64,000 nt of DNA from Sycon ciliatum. Lineage: Eukaryota > Porifera > Calcarea > Leucosolenida > Sycettidae. The stretch lies in contig NC_088653.1 in NCBI RefSeq assembly GCF_964019385.1, positions 16,248,598-16,312,597 on the forward strand. Direction: 5' to 3'. A program made the position numbers and the translations under genes. Of the stretch, positions 30,289 to 41,103 are shown one piece after another; the first letter of the stretch is position 1; each line of letters opens with the position of its first letter. A model generated the notes under the pieces. The model was not told where the DNA came from. It searched no databases and saw nothing but the letters and a program-made list of their open reading frames with translations.

Positions 30289-32316
30289 AGCTGTGTTCAC
30301 AACTGGCGCGTGTACGCGTGAAACCACGCGTTTGTGCGTATTTTTGCTGGCTTTTGGGGCGCCATGCGTACGGAAACGCGCCGAAATTTTGTTTTTGTTT
30401 TGTTTTTGTTTTTGTTTTTTCGATGTACGTCAAAGGAAAAAGAAGTTAAGAGAAGTGCAAAGCAGAGCTGGAGTGCAGCCGCCAGATAGCGGACTGAAAA
30501 CTACTAGTAGTAGGATGAAAAGAGCACAGACGAAGCAAATACAGACAAAACCAGAGGCAAATGGTATCAAATGCGAATGCCTGCCTCAGCAACCGCCAAT
30601 GTGGGAGGTGAGTCCAACTGCACCGGCCGAAGATTCCGGGATCCGCGCAAACACATCACGCTGGACCGGAGTAGGGCAAAACTCAATTTGCATCGAACCC
30701 AAGACATAACACAGCTGTATGCTTCTCCAGTCTTCGCGGCTTGAAGAGAAGCTATCCGCTTGTAGAGCGACTCCGCGTGTTTGCCCAAACCACCAGTGGT
30801 AGAGAATATGGCCGGAACAAACGACGAATGCTCTATGTCGCGGACACGTTGCTCGTAGCAGCGCCGCTTCTCCTTCTCGTGCTTGGTGTAGCAGGAAGCA
30901 ATGGAGGTGGCGCGGTTTGAGGTCGCATGAGGATTGAAAACCCTCACATCGATGAAGGTGCGCTCAAACCGGCCACCCCAGATGCCACTTGCCGCAACGT
31001 CGAGACGGGCCTGCTCAGTCTGGATAGCGGTACGATACCGGAACTGCTCCCCAGTGACCGGCTGCAGGTGGGGCTCCACGGAGACATTGTGAGCCACTCG
31101 CTTCAGCATATGGGCAGTGAGGTCACGCACCTCATTGTGCCGCACCGACGGAAACCCCCCTGTGGGGCAAGACAAAGCGTGAGCGACTGAAAATGTGGCT
31201 CCACAGCTGCAAGATGATGGCAGTCGCTGTGGAAGCCAGCCGTAGCGCAAGTGGATTCCGTCGCGGAACTCACCCTTGGTGAGGGTCAAGCCATGCCGCT
31301 TCAAGGGTCGACAGGTCAGCCAGGAAGAAGCTCCCTTCTCCGACGCTAGCGCAATGACCCGCTGCAACTCAGTATCCACAGATGAGGAAAGAAGCACAGC
31401 ATCAGCCCGAACCGAGGCGTCAACTGTGTTCTTCGCTTGCTTCTTGGCAGCGCGTACATCGTCAATGGCGGTGCCTAATTCCATATCTTGGACCAAGATA
31501 CGGCTTGTCAGGGGCGCGGTGATGTCTCGAGAAGACTGATATTGGGAGGCTCGCGACGATGGGTGGGGCAGCCCGAGGCCGCCGAAGCGACACGGAAGAG
31601 CAAGGAGGCTGCGCTCCTGGGTATTCACCGGTCGTCCCAGAAGGGCAGGGATCAGCATGTTGGACACAGCATCATCAAGTGGAAGCAGGTACTCATCCAT
31701 AGCTGGCATGCCTCGGCAGAGAAAGGTCCACTTACTCTGTAGGCCATGGGTGTACGCGGCATACGCAGCTTGAGGCTGAGATGGAACTTCCAACATGTTG
31801 GAATTTTCAGCGCGTATCAGGCGCGTATCAGCGTACATGCCAGTCACTTTGACTGGCGGGGTCAAAAAATTAGTACTCGAAGGTGTCGCACACGCTAAAT
31901 ACGACTCGTATTGCTGTTTTGCAGACAAACGCCACTCAAGAGGAGCCCGCATCTGCAGAGCCTCCGGCAGAAGGCATCCGACAGGCAAGTGTGGAAGGCC
32001 TTCGTAAAAAACGCACAGTGAACACTGACGAAACAGAAGTTGCCCATCCTTCTCAGTGCTATTTGCTTATTGTCGATTTGTAAACCGTACCTTGCAGTCC
32101 ATGTCTTCCCTTGTCATCATCATAATAGTATAGTTTTGTCTCTCTCCTTCTATTGCTCAGGAACACAGAGGCGGAAAGAGGCTGGTCCTCAAGTACGCGA
32201 AACTGTTCATAATAATAATAATAATAATTGCTGTTTTTTGTGAAAGGCTGAGCGCGCGTTTGGGGGCGCATGAACCGCAAGCGTACCGCGTCCACGCGCC
32301 AGTTGTGAACACAGCT
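30289..32316. mobile_element. Harbinger-like element with TTA duplication
   Basis: Termini AGCTGTGTTCACAACTGGCG and a perfect inverse, extending to about 24 bp, with TTA at 30286-30288 and 32317-32319. Removing it restores the host LINE frame. I see no transposase; most of the interior is a nested R2-type LINE fragment. A short splice-like TGTTTTGCAG near 31915 with a following open frame may be a leftover exon of the original element. Confidence 0.8.
30567..31787 (-). pseudogene. R2/NeSL-type LINE C-terminal domain, nested
   Basis: An open frame of about 400 codons. It begins at QPQAAYAAYTHGLQSKWTF, a post-RT block, then LLALPCRFGGLGLPHP, then RPLKRHGLTLTKGEF. A zinc knuckle CSCGATFSVAHALSC and RHNEVRD come next. 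The restriction-like endonuclease signature follows as ARLDVAASGIWGG and FERTFIDVRVFNP. These features mark the R2/NeSL/Hero group, which uses a restriction-like endonuclease. The RT palm is missing, so the copy is 5'-truncated. An A-rich tail, seen as TTTTTG repeats at 30390-30420 on the plus strand, ends it. The first 67 codons of the open frame (to 31988) are outside the homology. Confidence 0.75.
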
Positions 32317-32319
32317 TTA

Positions 32320-32577
32320 CCCAGCGATATACGTGCCATCTCCACGCTCCGCCAGTTCCGCGCCAGCATGATCCCGCACACCCTTAGTACCTAGAGTACC
32401 AAACGTCCTGTTTGATGATCAGCTGGCTTAGTTCTTCTCCACCTCTATCCTAATTACATCAGTCCCCAATATTATAATTTATTACTGCTTTCTATCTGCA
32501 TTCGCCACATTTTCATTGGGCAGATCTGCCCGTTTGGTTTGCAAAAATAAACACAACAACAACAACACAACAACATC
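32320..32577 (+). pseudogene. CR1/Jockey-like LINE, part 2 and 3' tail
   Basis: It continues the frame of 29917-30288 (PSDIRAISTLRQFRASMIP) to a stop at 32392-32394. A 3' UTR with AATAAACA and a tail of ACA repeats (32551-32575) follows. Confidence 0.75.
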
Positions 32578-33012
32578 ACGATTTCAAATATGGATGAACT
32601 CCCTACTTTGTGTACATTTTACTTACATGTTGTGTACCCTGTACCCTGTATACATGTACTTCGAAGTACCCAACTACCGGTACATGTAATCCTAAAAAGG
32701 AGTTTACAACAATGGAGACCCCGGGCCCCCTGGCCCCGATCGACATGCCTTCCAGCCTCTACACTGTACACTACAGCTCACCAGCTAGTCTGGGGGATAC
32801 AGAAAGAAATGGAATGAAAGGCACCAAGAGTACATAAACCCACACTACTCTTGAAGGTACCCATAAAGTTGAAGAAAGCAGGTGGGTGCAGTGTAGGTAA
32901 CAGCTATAGTAACTAGTAGTAATGTGAAGACACCCGCCACCACAATCCATTATTCACCCCAGTGTCTGGAGATTAGGCATATACGGATAATGCAATGCTT
33001 GGGACTGCCCTA
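32578..33012. other. Unassigned stretch
   Basis: Short sequence with palindromic TACATGTA words. No gene recognised. Confidence 0.4.
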
Positions 33013-33576
33013 TTCAAAATTTAATAATAATAATAATAATAATAATAATTTGCACAGGTTATAAACTATAGGTGAGGTGAGAAATGATAGGAAATTCAGC
33101 AAGTGCAGTGTGACAATGGACATGCATGTGTAAGTGTGTGTGAGTGCGAATTTACTGGAATAGCGTAAGTGCGGTGACATTTTCTTTTTGTTGTGAAACC
33201 AAGTGAAGGCGGAGGCGGTGAGAAGAAGAAGAATACATCGGCAATTAAATTGCATTTGTTGTCTAACCCCGTGTGTCGTGAAAGTTATGATGATTCTTGG
33301 TTCAGTGTTGTTCGTTCTGCAAGTAGTTTCAAGCAGTTGAAAGTTCTAGAAGCAGTCTACATTCGCATTCGTGATCCAAATCTTTGTAAACAAAAAGAAA
33401 ATGTCACCGCACTTACGCTATTCCAGTAAATTCGCACTCACACACACTTACACATGCATGTCCATTGTCACACTGCACTTGCTGAATTTCCTATCATTTC
33501 TCACCTCACCTATAGTTTATAACCTGTGCAAATTGTTCCTAGGTTTGTGCTATTTTTCTTAATAATAATAATAATT
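33013..33576 (+). mobile_element. Penelope-like hairpin unit, 146-bp arms, (TAA)n at both ends
   Basis: Inverted arms 33047-33192 and 33389-33534 have exactly equal length. (TAA)n precedes the left arm (33022-33048) and follows the right arm (33560-33574). The centre is coding. Layout identical to 5084-5849 and 28113-28761. Confidence 0.85.
33193..33429 (+). pseudogene. Penelope-like ORF C-terminus
   Basis: The reading gives NTSAIKLHLLSNPVC, WFSVVRSASSFKQ, LEAVYIRIRDPNLC and QKENVTALTLFQ then a stop. The last codons lie in the right arm, so the arms include the end of the coding region. Confidence 0.65.
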
Positions 33577-33605
33577 TAAACAGTCGACGAGGAGACAATA
33601 GTCGT

Positions 33606-33936
33606 AAAATGGCAATAAATAAGATAAATTGTGCACTCATAACAACAGCAAAAATTACATTCATTCACACAGTATCACATTCATCTGCCACTACCTTTCT
33701 CACATACACTATATTCACACATTGCAAAGGTGCAAACTTCGCTTTTTGTACTTGTTAGCTGCTGTATTTCTACCTGAAACCATATTAGCTACATGTATAT
33801 AAGTGTGTGTTTTAGTTATTACATTTTTATGTGACGGCGTTCCACTGATGACAGTCACAAGAAAACGTTATGGAACTTGACTTTCTTCATTTTTGCTGTT
33901 GTTATGAGTGCACAATTTATCTTATTTATTGCCATT

Positions 33937-33938
<2 letters not shown>
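33606..33938 (+). mobile_element. Foldback unit with (TAA)n tail
   Basis: Arms of 50 bp at 33606-33655 and 33889-33938 share ATGGCAATAAATAAG and GTGCACTCATAAC. A hammerhead-like motif lies just before the right arm. The unit ends in (TAA)n at 33939-33991. Confidence 0.7.
33839..33882 (+). ncRNA. Degenerate hammerhead-like motif
   Basis: GTTCCA pairs with TGGAAC (stem I, six pairs) around CTGATGA and GAAA, and AACGTT could form a loopless stem III. Nothing pairs as stem II. The precise stem I makes chance less likely; the motif may be decayed or minimal. Confidence 0.4.

Positions 33939-33991
<53 letters not shown>
33939..33991. repeat. (TAA)n microsatellite
   Basis: About 17 TAA units between the foldback unit and the SINE. 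Confidence 0.97.
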
Positions 33992-33995
<4 letters not shown>

Positions 33996-34101
33996 GAGAC
34001 AAACGGGAAAAGTCTGAAGAAAAAATTGACTGTCACCACCAGGACTCGAACCAGGGACCCTCGCTTGTAGCCAGCGATGCTCTAACTGTAGCGGGCCGCA
34101 G
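33992..34101 (-). mobile_element. tRNA-derived SINE
   Basis: On the minus strand: a tRNA-like head CCCGCTACAGTTAGAGCATC, a pairing anticodon arm (TCGCT/AGCGA), B box GGTTCGAGTCC at 34052-34042, then a body ending in GTTTGTCTCTT. The plus-strand copy at 27992-28082 shares the 3' half. The head resembles the tandem units at 48507-49443. Confidence 0.75.
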
Positions 34102-34170
34102 TCTCTCGGAGGCAAAAAAATACAAGGGTCTCAGTGAACACACTGTAACTGGCATTTGAAATGTACTGGA

Positions 34171-34250
34171 AACGAAATTAACTGATTGGCAACTAAATTA
34201 ACTAACTGGCAACTAAATTAACTAACTGGCAACTAAATTAACTGACTGGC
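34171..34250 (+). repeat. 20-bp tandem repeat, four copies
   Basis: Four units of AACTAAATTAACTAACTGGC with small changes. Confidence 0.9.
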
Positions 34251-34299
34251 AATAAAAGAATCGTGAGCAGCAGCTTTTATGCAAAGGCAGACTCCGTAC

Positions 34300-34390
34300 G
34301 CTAATGTACGGGGATACGCTAACGTATGGGGATACAGTACGGGGATATGCTAACGTACGGGAATACAGTAAGGTACGGGGATACGCTATA
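34300..34390 (+). repeat. Degenerate tandem repeat
   Basis: About five copies of a GGGATACGCTAACGTAC unit, just beyond the gypsy pol stop; possibly inside the lost LTR or a target minisatellite. Confidence 0.75.
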
Positions 34391-34430
34391 CGCTACACCT
34401 CCCCTCTCAAATACAATCACGTCCTCGTGA

Positions 34431-37193
34431 TTAGTAGCGGTTTGGTGGGCGGATCAATTGGCGGTTCCGGAGATTGTAGGGGGGAACAGGAGGTGGAACT
34501 ACAGGAGCAGGAGGTAGCGGCTGAGGGAGCGGCAGAGGGAGCGGCTGAGGGAGCGGCTGAGGGAGCGGCTGAGCAGGGTGTTGCATTACAGGGTGAATGA
34601 TTGGAGTGTAAGTGGTCGGAGGTGGAGCAACAGGTGGTAGGCAGACATACTGTTTCAGGCGGTTGATGTGAACAACTTGACGGCGTTTCGTTCGGGAAGC
34701 CTCGATGCGGACTGTGAAATTGTCGAGAACAGTGACAACTTGGTGGGGTCCTGTCCATGGAGAATGGAACTTGGGAGACTGGCGAGCGGGAACAACAGGA
34801 GAGTGCAGGAATACCAGATCGCCTACGGCATACTGCGTGGGCGGAGCGTTGCCATCATAGTTCCTCTTCTGACGTTGTTGGGCTTTGGCACCCTGGGCTC
34901 GGGCAGTGGTGAATGTCTTACGCAGGCAGTCTTGAAGTTGGTGGACATAATGTGGGGCAGTAGTGGGTGGTGTAGCAGGAGGTTGACCGTACACGAGATC
35001 GATGGGCAGAGTTGCTTCTCGGCCAAACATCAGACGGAAAGGTGTAAACGATGTGGTGTCATTCACGCTCATACGGTAAGCTAATAGAGCACGTTGCAGA
35101 TAGAGGTCCCAATCTTGGTGATCATTGATGGTTGTGGCGAGGATGCGCTCCAGTGTTCTGTTAAACCGCTCGATGAGGCCGTCACTCTGGGGATGGTAGG
35201 GCGTCGTTCGAGTTTTGTGAATATCCAGCATTGCACAGATGGACTTGAACAGGTTGGACTCGAACTGGGCACCTTGGTCAGTGTGCAGACTATGCGGAGC
35301 ACCATAGCGACAGACGAAGCCATCAACGAAATACCGGGCGACTGTCTCGGCCCGGATGTCTGGAAGTGGAAACGCCTCGTACCACTTCGTGAAATAGTCT
35401 CCAACGACGAGGATGTAGCGGTTTCCTCGAGGTGTCACCGGAAGCGGGCCCATAATATCCATTCCGACTCGTTGTAGAGGAAAGGATGGCTGCGACGTCA
35501 CCATTGGCGCCCGAGGTGTTGGGACAGGTGGTTTGCGGCGCTGGCAAACTTCACAGGCGCGAATGAACAGGTCAATATCATCGGACATACCAGGCCAATA
35601 GAAGCGCGGTCGGGCCTGGGACGTTGTTCGATTGGTACCCATGTGACCAGCAGTGATGTGACTGTGAAGTAAGGCGAGCACTTCTCGTTGGAGCGACGGG
35701 GGAACCACCAGCTGCAGGGAGTGCGAACTACCATCTTCCGATTCATACTTGCGGTACAGAATGTCGTTGTCGAGTACCAGGCAGCTGAACTGATGGTAGA
35801 GAGCGAGACGAAACCTGCTAGAACCTTGCAGTTCAGGGCTGTGACGATCAGGCCACTGAGACTGCCGGACCCACGTCATAGCTGCGGTGACATCAGGATC
35901 CTGGTTTTGGGCATCACAGACCCGCGTTAGCGATGTAGGAGGCAGCAAAGCATCAGTACTAATGGCAGCATTTGTCAGAGCAGGGTCGGTGGGCGGTGAA
36001 GGAGGTTTGCGAGAGAGACCATCCGCATTAGCATGAGCCTTACCAGGGCGATGGACAATGCGGTAATCAAACATAGCCAAGCGTTCAATCCAGCGAGCAA
36101 GCAAGCCATCTGTGCCAGTGAAGTTGTGCAGCCAGACTAAAGCTTTGTGATCAGTGCGTAGTGTGAAGTGTGCGCCAGCAAGATAGTGACGGAAATATTC
36201 ACAGAATGTGACAGCAGCTAGAAGTTCCTTCCTAGTAGCACTATAGCGGCGTTGGCTATGTGAAAGGCTCTTACTAGCGTAAGCTACAACATGCTCTGCG
36301 CCATTTGAATCTTTCTGAGAGAGGACAGCGCCCATAGCAAAGTCACTAGCATCTGTGTCGAGGATGAACGTGTGATTCGGAATGGGGTATGCAAGAACTG
36401 GGCGGGTAAGAAGTGCATGTTTTAGCGTATTGAACGCTTGAGATGAAGCATCTGACCAAGCAAATGTGGCTTTGGATTCTGTGAGGGCATGCAGTGGCTG
36501 GGCAAGCATTGAAAACTTTGGAATAAATCGGCGGTAATAAGACGCAAAGCCAAGAAATGTCCTAACTGCTGTCTTACTTGTGGGTTGACGCCAGGTGCGG
36601 ACGGATTCCAGTTTACCAGGGTTAGGACGAATGCCGTCGTGGGCGAAGTGAAAGCCCAGGTAGACGACAGATGGTTGTAGTAGGTTGCATTTCGATGGCT
36701 TGATCTTCAGACCAGCTTTGCGGAGACACAGGAACACAGCGCGGAGGTTGGTGAGATGCTCTTGGAACGTCTTGGAGAACACAATGGTATCGTCTAGATA
36801 TACGAGGCAGATTGCTGGGATGAGGACACGAAGCACTGTAGACATCAGGCGCTGAAACGTGCCAGGTGCGTTGCACAATCCAAAAGGCATAACATTCCAC
36901 TGAAATAAGCCGAACGGAGTGGTAAAGGCAGACTTTACCTTGGCAGATTCAGTGAGCTCTACCTGCCAGTAACCGGATGCCAAATCTAGTGTCGAGAAGT
37001 ACTTACAGCCTTGCATGGCGTCAATAGCATCGTCGACGCGGGGTAACGGGAAGGCATCACGCTTAGTGCGCTGGTTGAGTTTGCGGTAATCGACACAGAG
37101 GCGGATACTATCGTCCGGTTTGCGTACAACGACTATTGGAGCAGCCCATGGACTCGCGGAAGGCTCCAATACCATCGTCAATGAGTCGGTCAA
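34431..37193 (-). pseudogene. pol: Ty3/gypsy pol: RT, RNase H and integrase
   Basis: A 920-residue open frame. RT: CVDYRKLNQ near residue 33, and YLDD at 132-135. RNase H: DTDASD at 279-284 and RTDHKALVWL at 346-355. Integrase: an HHCC zinc motif at about 511-550, then first Asp at 579 (GMDIMGP), second Asp at 639 (HTDQGAQF) and Glu at 675 (HPQSDGLIERF), giving DD35E. A Pro/Gln-rich tail ends in PYNLRNRQ. These are standard Ty3/gypsy features and all catalytic residues seem intact. The upstream frame (37108-37794) joins through a 1-nt frameshift near 37173, within the LIDDGI...EPSASPW region, so the polyprotein is broken. Confidence 0.9.
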
Positions 37194-38009
37194 TATGATC
37201 CCGTACCTCAGCTTGACGGTGCACGGGCAGGCGGCGAGGCTGCATCCGAATAGGCTGGTCCGTTGTAGTAGGAATGTCGTGAGTGATGACTTGAGTGCGA
37301 CCCACGTCAGATGGGCCGGTTGAGACGATGTCGGAAAACTCCTCTAACAGAGCCTGGAGCTGGGATTGTTGATCAGGCGGCGGATTGCTGGTGTTGAACA
37401 TAGCAGTGACAGACTGAGCGGTAGCAGCAGCAGACGTGTACTCGGCGGGGTAATCAGCAGGAGGTTTTGTGGCAGAAGAGTCGATGGTGCCTGGTGACAG
37501 AGAGCCAAGCGGGCAGTTCTCAGGTAGTGTGATGGGGTGCTCGTTGGGGTTGATCAGACGGACGGGCACCATGTTATCAGTGACGGTAGCCAGAGTAGCG
37601 AGGCCGACAATGTGGTGAGTACTGCAGGTAGACTCACAAGGCTCAAACAGCAGGGGGCTATCAGAATAATGGCAGGAAGCAACTTTTGCGGAGCAAATGT
37701 AATGAGACATGGCAGGGACGGTCACAGCAGCGGGAAGCGTGCATAAAACGGGAGTAGCGGAGAGCGAAGCGGCATGGACAGGTGACGGGATCACAGTGGG
37801 AAATGCAGGGGAATAACGTGACCAGCAATGGACATGTTGGAAGCGGCGAAATCAAGCGAACACGCTTGGGCATGCAAAAATTCAACCCCTAGAATGACCT
37901 CGGGATGGATGGAGGCAACTAAGAACTCATGCAGGACAGGCGGAGTGGTGGGCGAAACAGAAATGTGCAACTCAGCTTGACCTAAAATCGCTACGGACGA
38001 GCCATCCAC
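37108..38009 (-). pseudogene. Ty3/gypsy protease-RT linker, two frames
   Basis: 37791-38009 gives AILGQAELHISV, then VILGVEFLHAQ, the C-terminal ILG half of a retroviral-type aspartic protease. 37108-37794 gives the linker before RT, ending in DHIDRLIDDGI. The two frames do not join, so at least one indel separates them. Confidence 0.75.
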
Positions 38010-38360
38010 AGAAAGGATGCGTGAGGGGGGGGGGGGGGGGGGGGTGGAGGGGACAGGGATGGGCGATTACTCAGAGAATCCCACAGCTTCTTGCTCACAA
38101 TTGACTTGGAAGACCCACTGTCTAACAAAGCATTGGAATCGACTGCGTTCACAGTCACGAGTATTACAGGTAGGCGGCATGCATGGTCGCGTCGGGACAA
38201 ACTCGACGAAAAAAAGTGTAATGGGGAGAGGTCGGGGAGAAAAGCACGTACATCAGGGAGGCGGTGGCGGTACAGCACAGTGAGCAAAACCGTTAAAATC
38301 GTGAGCGTAACAGGGTGGGCAAGGAGCAAGACAGCAAGGCATATCAACATAGTGCTTACG
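37991..38360 (-). pseudogene. Ty3/gypsy protease active-site segment
   Basis: The reading contains VTVNAVDSNALLDSGSSKSIV, where DSG is the aspartic protease active site. A 20-bp poly-G run at 38026-38043 (poly-Pro in the protein) separates it from the next frame and is a likely place of length change. The upstream side is cut by the hAT insertion. Confidence 0.75.
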
Positions 38361-38367
38361 TAGGTCC

Positions 38368-39548
38368 CAGGGGCGGATCCAGACCCCAAAGCTGAGGGGT
38401 GCGAGGATGAAACTTACATATTTTCTTTTGCAGTAGTAAACCAAAGACATGGTATGTTATGTGTGTTACTGTAATTACACATAGCACCAAGATGAGTAGT
38501 ATGATTAGTTACACATTGAATGTCAAATTTTACAAGTAATTTACGACTGCTACCGGTATGATTCTCAGTCAGACACAGATTATGCTATGTACATGCTATA
38601 TACACAATGTCAACTCTAGTCAGAATTCAGGGCGGCTGTTCAGTTCCTCACTCCGCATCCTGGAGAATGTTGGTCATCCTCATCTTCCGTGGGTGCTTGA
38701 GGGCGAACATGTCGACGATGTCAGTGACATCAACAGCCAAGTCGTAGCGGATGTGGAGTAGAGCTAGCCCGGTTAGTCTACTCTGTCTCATTATACTCCT
38801 GAGGTAGGTCTTAAGGAGACGCAGGGCCGACACGCTTCGCTCACACTCGCAAGACGTGATCGGCATCACAGCTAGAATGGCTAGTGTGGCGAAGATGTTG
38901 GGGAAAGTGTGCTTGCAACACTGTTGGAGTGCGGCTTGAACAGTGGAGGGCAGCGAGTCTTCACCCACGCGGCTCCACTTCACCCACCAGTTGTCGAGCT
39001 CGGACGTAATAGATGAAGATGCTGGCATGTCTTCGCTGTACTGGTCGATGAAGCGTTTCAGGGAGGCCTTCCAATCTGTTGTCTTCTTCATGACAGCCGG
39101 GACTGCCACAAGACCAGACGCTGCTGCGCTCTGGGCATCGGAGAAGCGAGCGTGGAGTTCTTGAAGAAGGCAATCAAGTAGAGGCGTGGTGATGGTGATG
39201 CGGAAGTGGTCCTCTGCTGATGCACCTGGTACGGTAGGGTTGGCCCGATGGACTGATCTCCCACATGCGCGAGGTGCCTTCAACTCGATGCCAGCATCAT
39301 CAGCAACCTTCTGCACAGCTTCGTACCACTCCTTGTGCTTCTCTTCTACTTTGGTGCGCAGCATTTCCAAAGTGTCGTCTGTCGATCGTTGTCCTGACGT
39401 CCTGATCACGTGATTGCACACAAATCATCCGCGGATCCGCGCAGCGCTGCAGCGAGCCTGGGCCTGGCCTGACCTTTTTTTTTTTTTTTTTTGGAAAAAT
39501 CCTGACGGGTTCATTTGCACCCTTCGCACCCCCCTGGATCCGCCCCTG
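38368..39548 (-). mobile_element. Internally deleted hAT transposon
   Basis: Perfect 15-bp termini CAGGGGCGGATCCAG, flanked by TAGGTCC (38361-38367, 39549-39555), a 7- to 8-bp duplication. It sits in the gypsy element between gag and protease. At 1181 bp it keeps only the 3' part of its transposase. Confidence 0.9.
38648..39421 (-). pseudogene. hAT transposase, C-terminal half
   Basis: 257 codons without a stop. The end holds the hAT dimerisation block: FPNIFATLAILAVMPITS, then CECERSVSALRLLKTYLRS and LTGLALLHI. The BED zinc finger and the first catalytic aspartates are missing, consistent with internal deletion. It resembles the ZMYM/THAP12-like hAT group. It could supply a dominant-negative fragment at most. 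Confidence 0.85.
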
Positions 39549-39594
39549 TAGGTCCCGGAAGAGCAGGATGCGGCAGGGCAAGCGTCCGAGGTAC

Positions 39595-40100
39595 TTAGTA
39601 CTGCCGCCGGTAGTTTCCCGCCTGCGCAGGACGACGGGCACGGCATTCTCGGCTGATGTGACCCTGTCGGCCACATGACCAGCAAGTGACAGGTGTGCGG
39701 CCTTGCGTCTGCGGGGGCTGTGGTAGTTGGTCAGGTCGGGACCGACGAATTGGTCCTGGCAGACTGGCCTCCAACGTAGCCAGACGGTCTAACACAGCTT
39801 TCAGTTGGTCTGTCACCGTGTCGAGTGGCTGGGAAACAGCAAAGGCAGGGATCGGCACAGGTTCCGCGGCGGGCAGTTCGGCAGCTAGGATTGCCTGGTG
39901 ATGGAGCGCGGCCTGGAGGGCCCCGTCTGCCGTTTGCGGGTTTAGCTCCCGAACGTGGACCCGCATGCCCCGTGAGGCAAGCCCGGAGATAAACTGGTCT
40001 TTTGTTAGGCTGTCGAGGTCCCCCGCGACCATCTGGGGGTAAGCTTGACGGGCCAGGGAGCGAACCGCCTCACAGAAAGTACACAAGTGGCAACCGTTTC
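39595..40100 (-). pseudogene. gag: Ty3/gypsy gag, N-terminally truncated
   Basis: About 165 codons: EAVRSLARQAYPQM, LTKDQFISGLASRGM, a Pro-rich linker and one CCHC zinc knuckle CWSCGRQGHISREC, ending at TAG. The 5' end is cut near 40085-40100, where Penelope-like RT sequence begins, so the capsid start and 5' LTR are missing. Confidence 0.85.
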
Positions 40101-40225
40101 CGATACCCATGGAGTATCAACATCATCGTTACGGTACAATACATCCATACGGATGTCAACAGTCTCATCAATAGGAACATTCGTAAAGAGACTTACAACA
40201 TCGAAGGAACACATGTGTGCATTGA
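40085..40225 (-). pseudogene. Penelope-like RT fragment
   Basis: On the minus strand it reads LNAHMCSFDVVSLFTNVPID then ETVDI. SFDVVSLFTNVP is the hallmark RT block of Penelope-like elements. Only about 47 codons are left, fused at the 3' end to truncated gypsy gag. Confidence 0.8.
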
Positions 40226-40230
40226 GAGGG

Positions 40231-41103
40231 ACCGGACTATCTGCCGCTCCCCCTCTGACATCTGTGTTGGACGGGCTGGAGCTTGGCAGCTCTTTGGAGG
40301 TGCGTGCGGAACCGCCACTGGTGCAGCCCTCGGGTGTGCCTAAGTCTGTGCCTCTGGGTGCTTTGCATGGGGCTGTGCCTCGAGTGGTGACAGCACCTCT
40401 GCCTCCTCCTGACCCTCCTCCTTCGAGGTCTGTGTTGGTGGGGAGCACCCGCGGCGGTCGATTTGTCCCACCGGAACCAGAGCTGGATTCAACAGAAAGA
40501 CCAACAACCATGGCTGCAACAACAACACCAGCTTCACATCCAACAACAACACCAGGTTCACATCCAACAACAACAACAACTAATCCACAAAACAAAGCAG
40601 CAAATGACAGACCACGGAGATCTACAGCAGATTACAACCGGACCTATGAATTCACGGTAAAAATACAAAGGAAACAATCGGAAAGGACGACGACTGACGT
40701 GAAGGCAACGGCATTCAGGGTTGGCGTGGGTTGTGAAGGTGAGACGCAGGACGATGCAAGTGAGGAGGAGAGTCAAACCGCGGTGGATGGCGGAGCAGGT
40801 TCTGATTCCGACAGTGAGGGAGAAGGTGAGCTGAGTGAGGGTGAGAGTGAGTGTGAGGGTGTGCGCGTGAGTCGAGATTGTGTGCGTCCGTCTGGTAACA
40901 ACAAGTCTTCAGTATACAATCATTTGGTTTCTAGTACTGACTGTTGTCGTACTTATTCTGATTCCTGTTTTTCTGTTTTGTGCCGTGCTCGTCATGGTTA
41001 TCTTTTGCAGTTACAAGTTTTGGAAGCTGTTTGTCAGCGCATTCATAAGCCGAATTTGTGTGTCCAGAAAGATAGTGTTATTACCCTAAAATTGTTCAAA
41101 TAA
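40231..41103 (+). pseudogene. Open frame ending in a Penelope-like GIY-YIG tail
   Basis: A long open frame (it can be read from 40045). The first part is Pro/Thr/Gln-rich and includes CAACAA repeats; the middle is acidic (SDSDSEGEGELSEGESE). The last 60 codons give SGNNKSSVYNHLVSSTDCC, CFSVLCRARHG, LEAVCQRIHKPNLC and QKDSVITLKLFK then a stop, the fourth member of the tail family. It is the only copy without an obvious inverted 5' arm. The N-terminal part may be chance, since the minus strand at its start encodes RT. A 3' UTR continues to (TAA)n at 41566. Confidence 0.5.

Noticed and set aside
35094..36900. Open frames antisense or offset to gypsy pol
   Set aside because: Shadows of the 920-codon pol frame, which carries all catalytic motifs.
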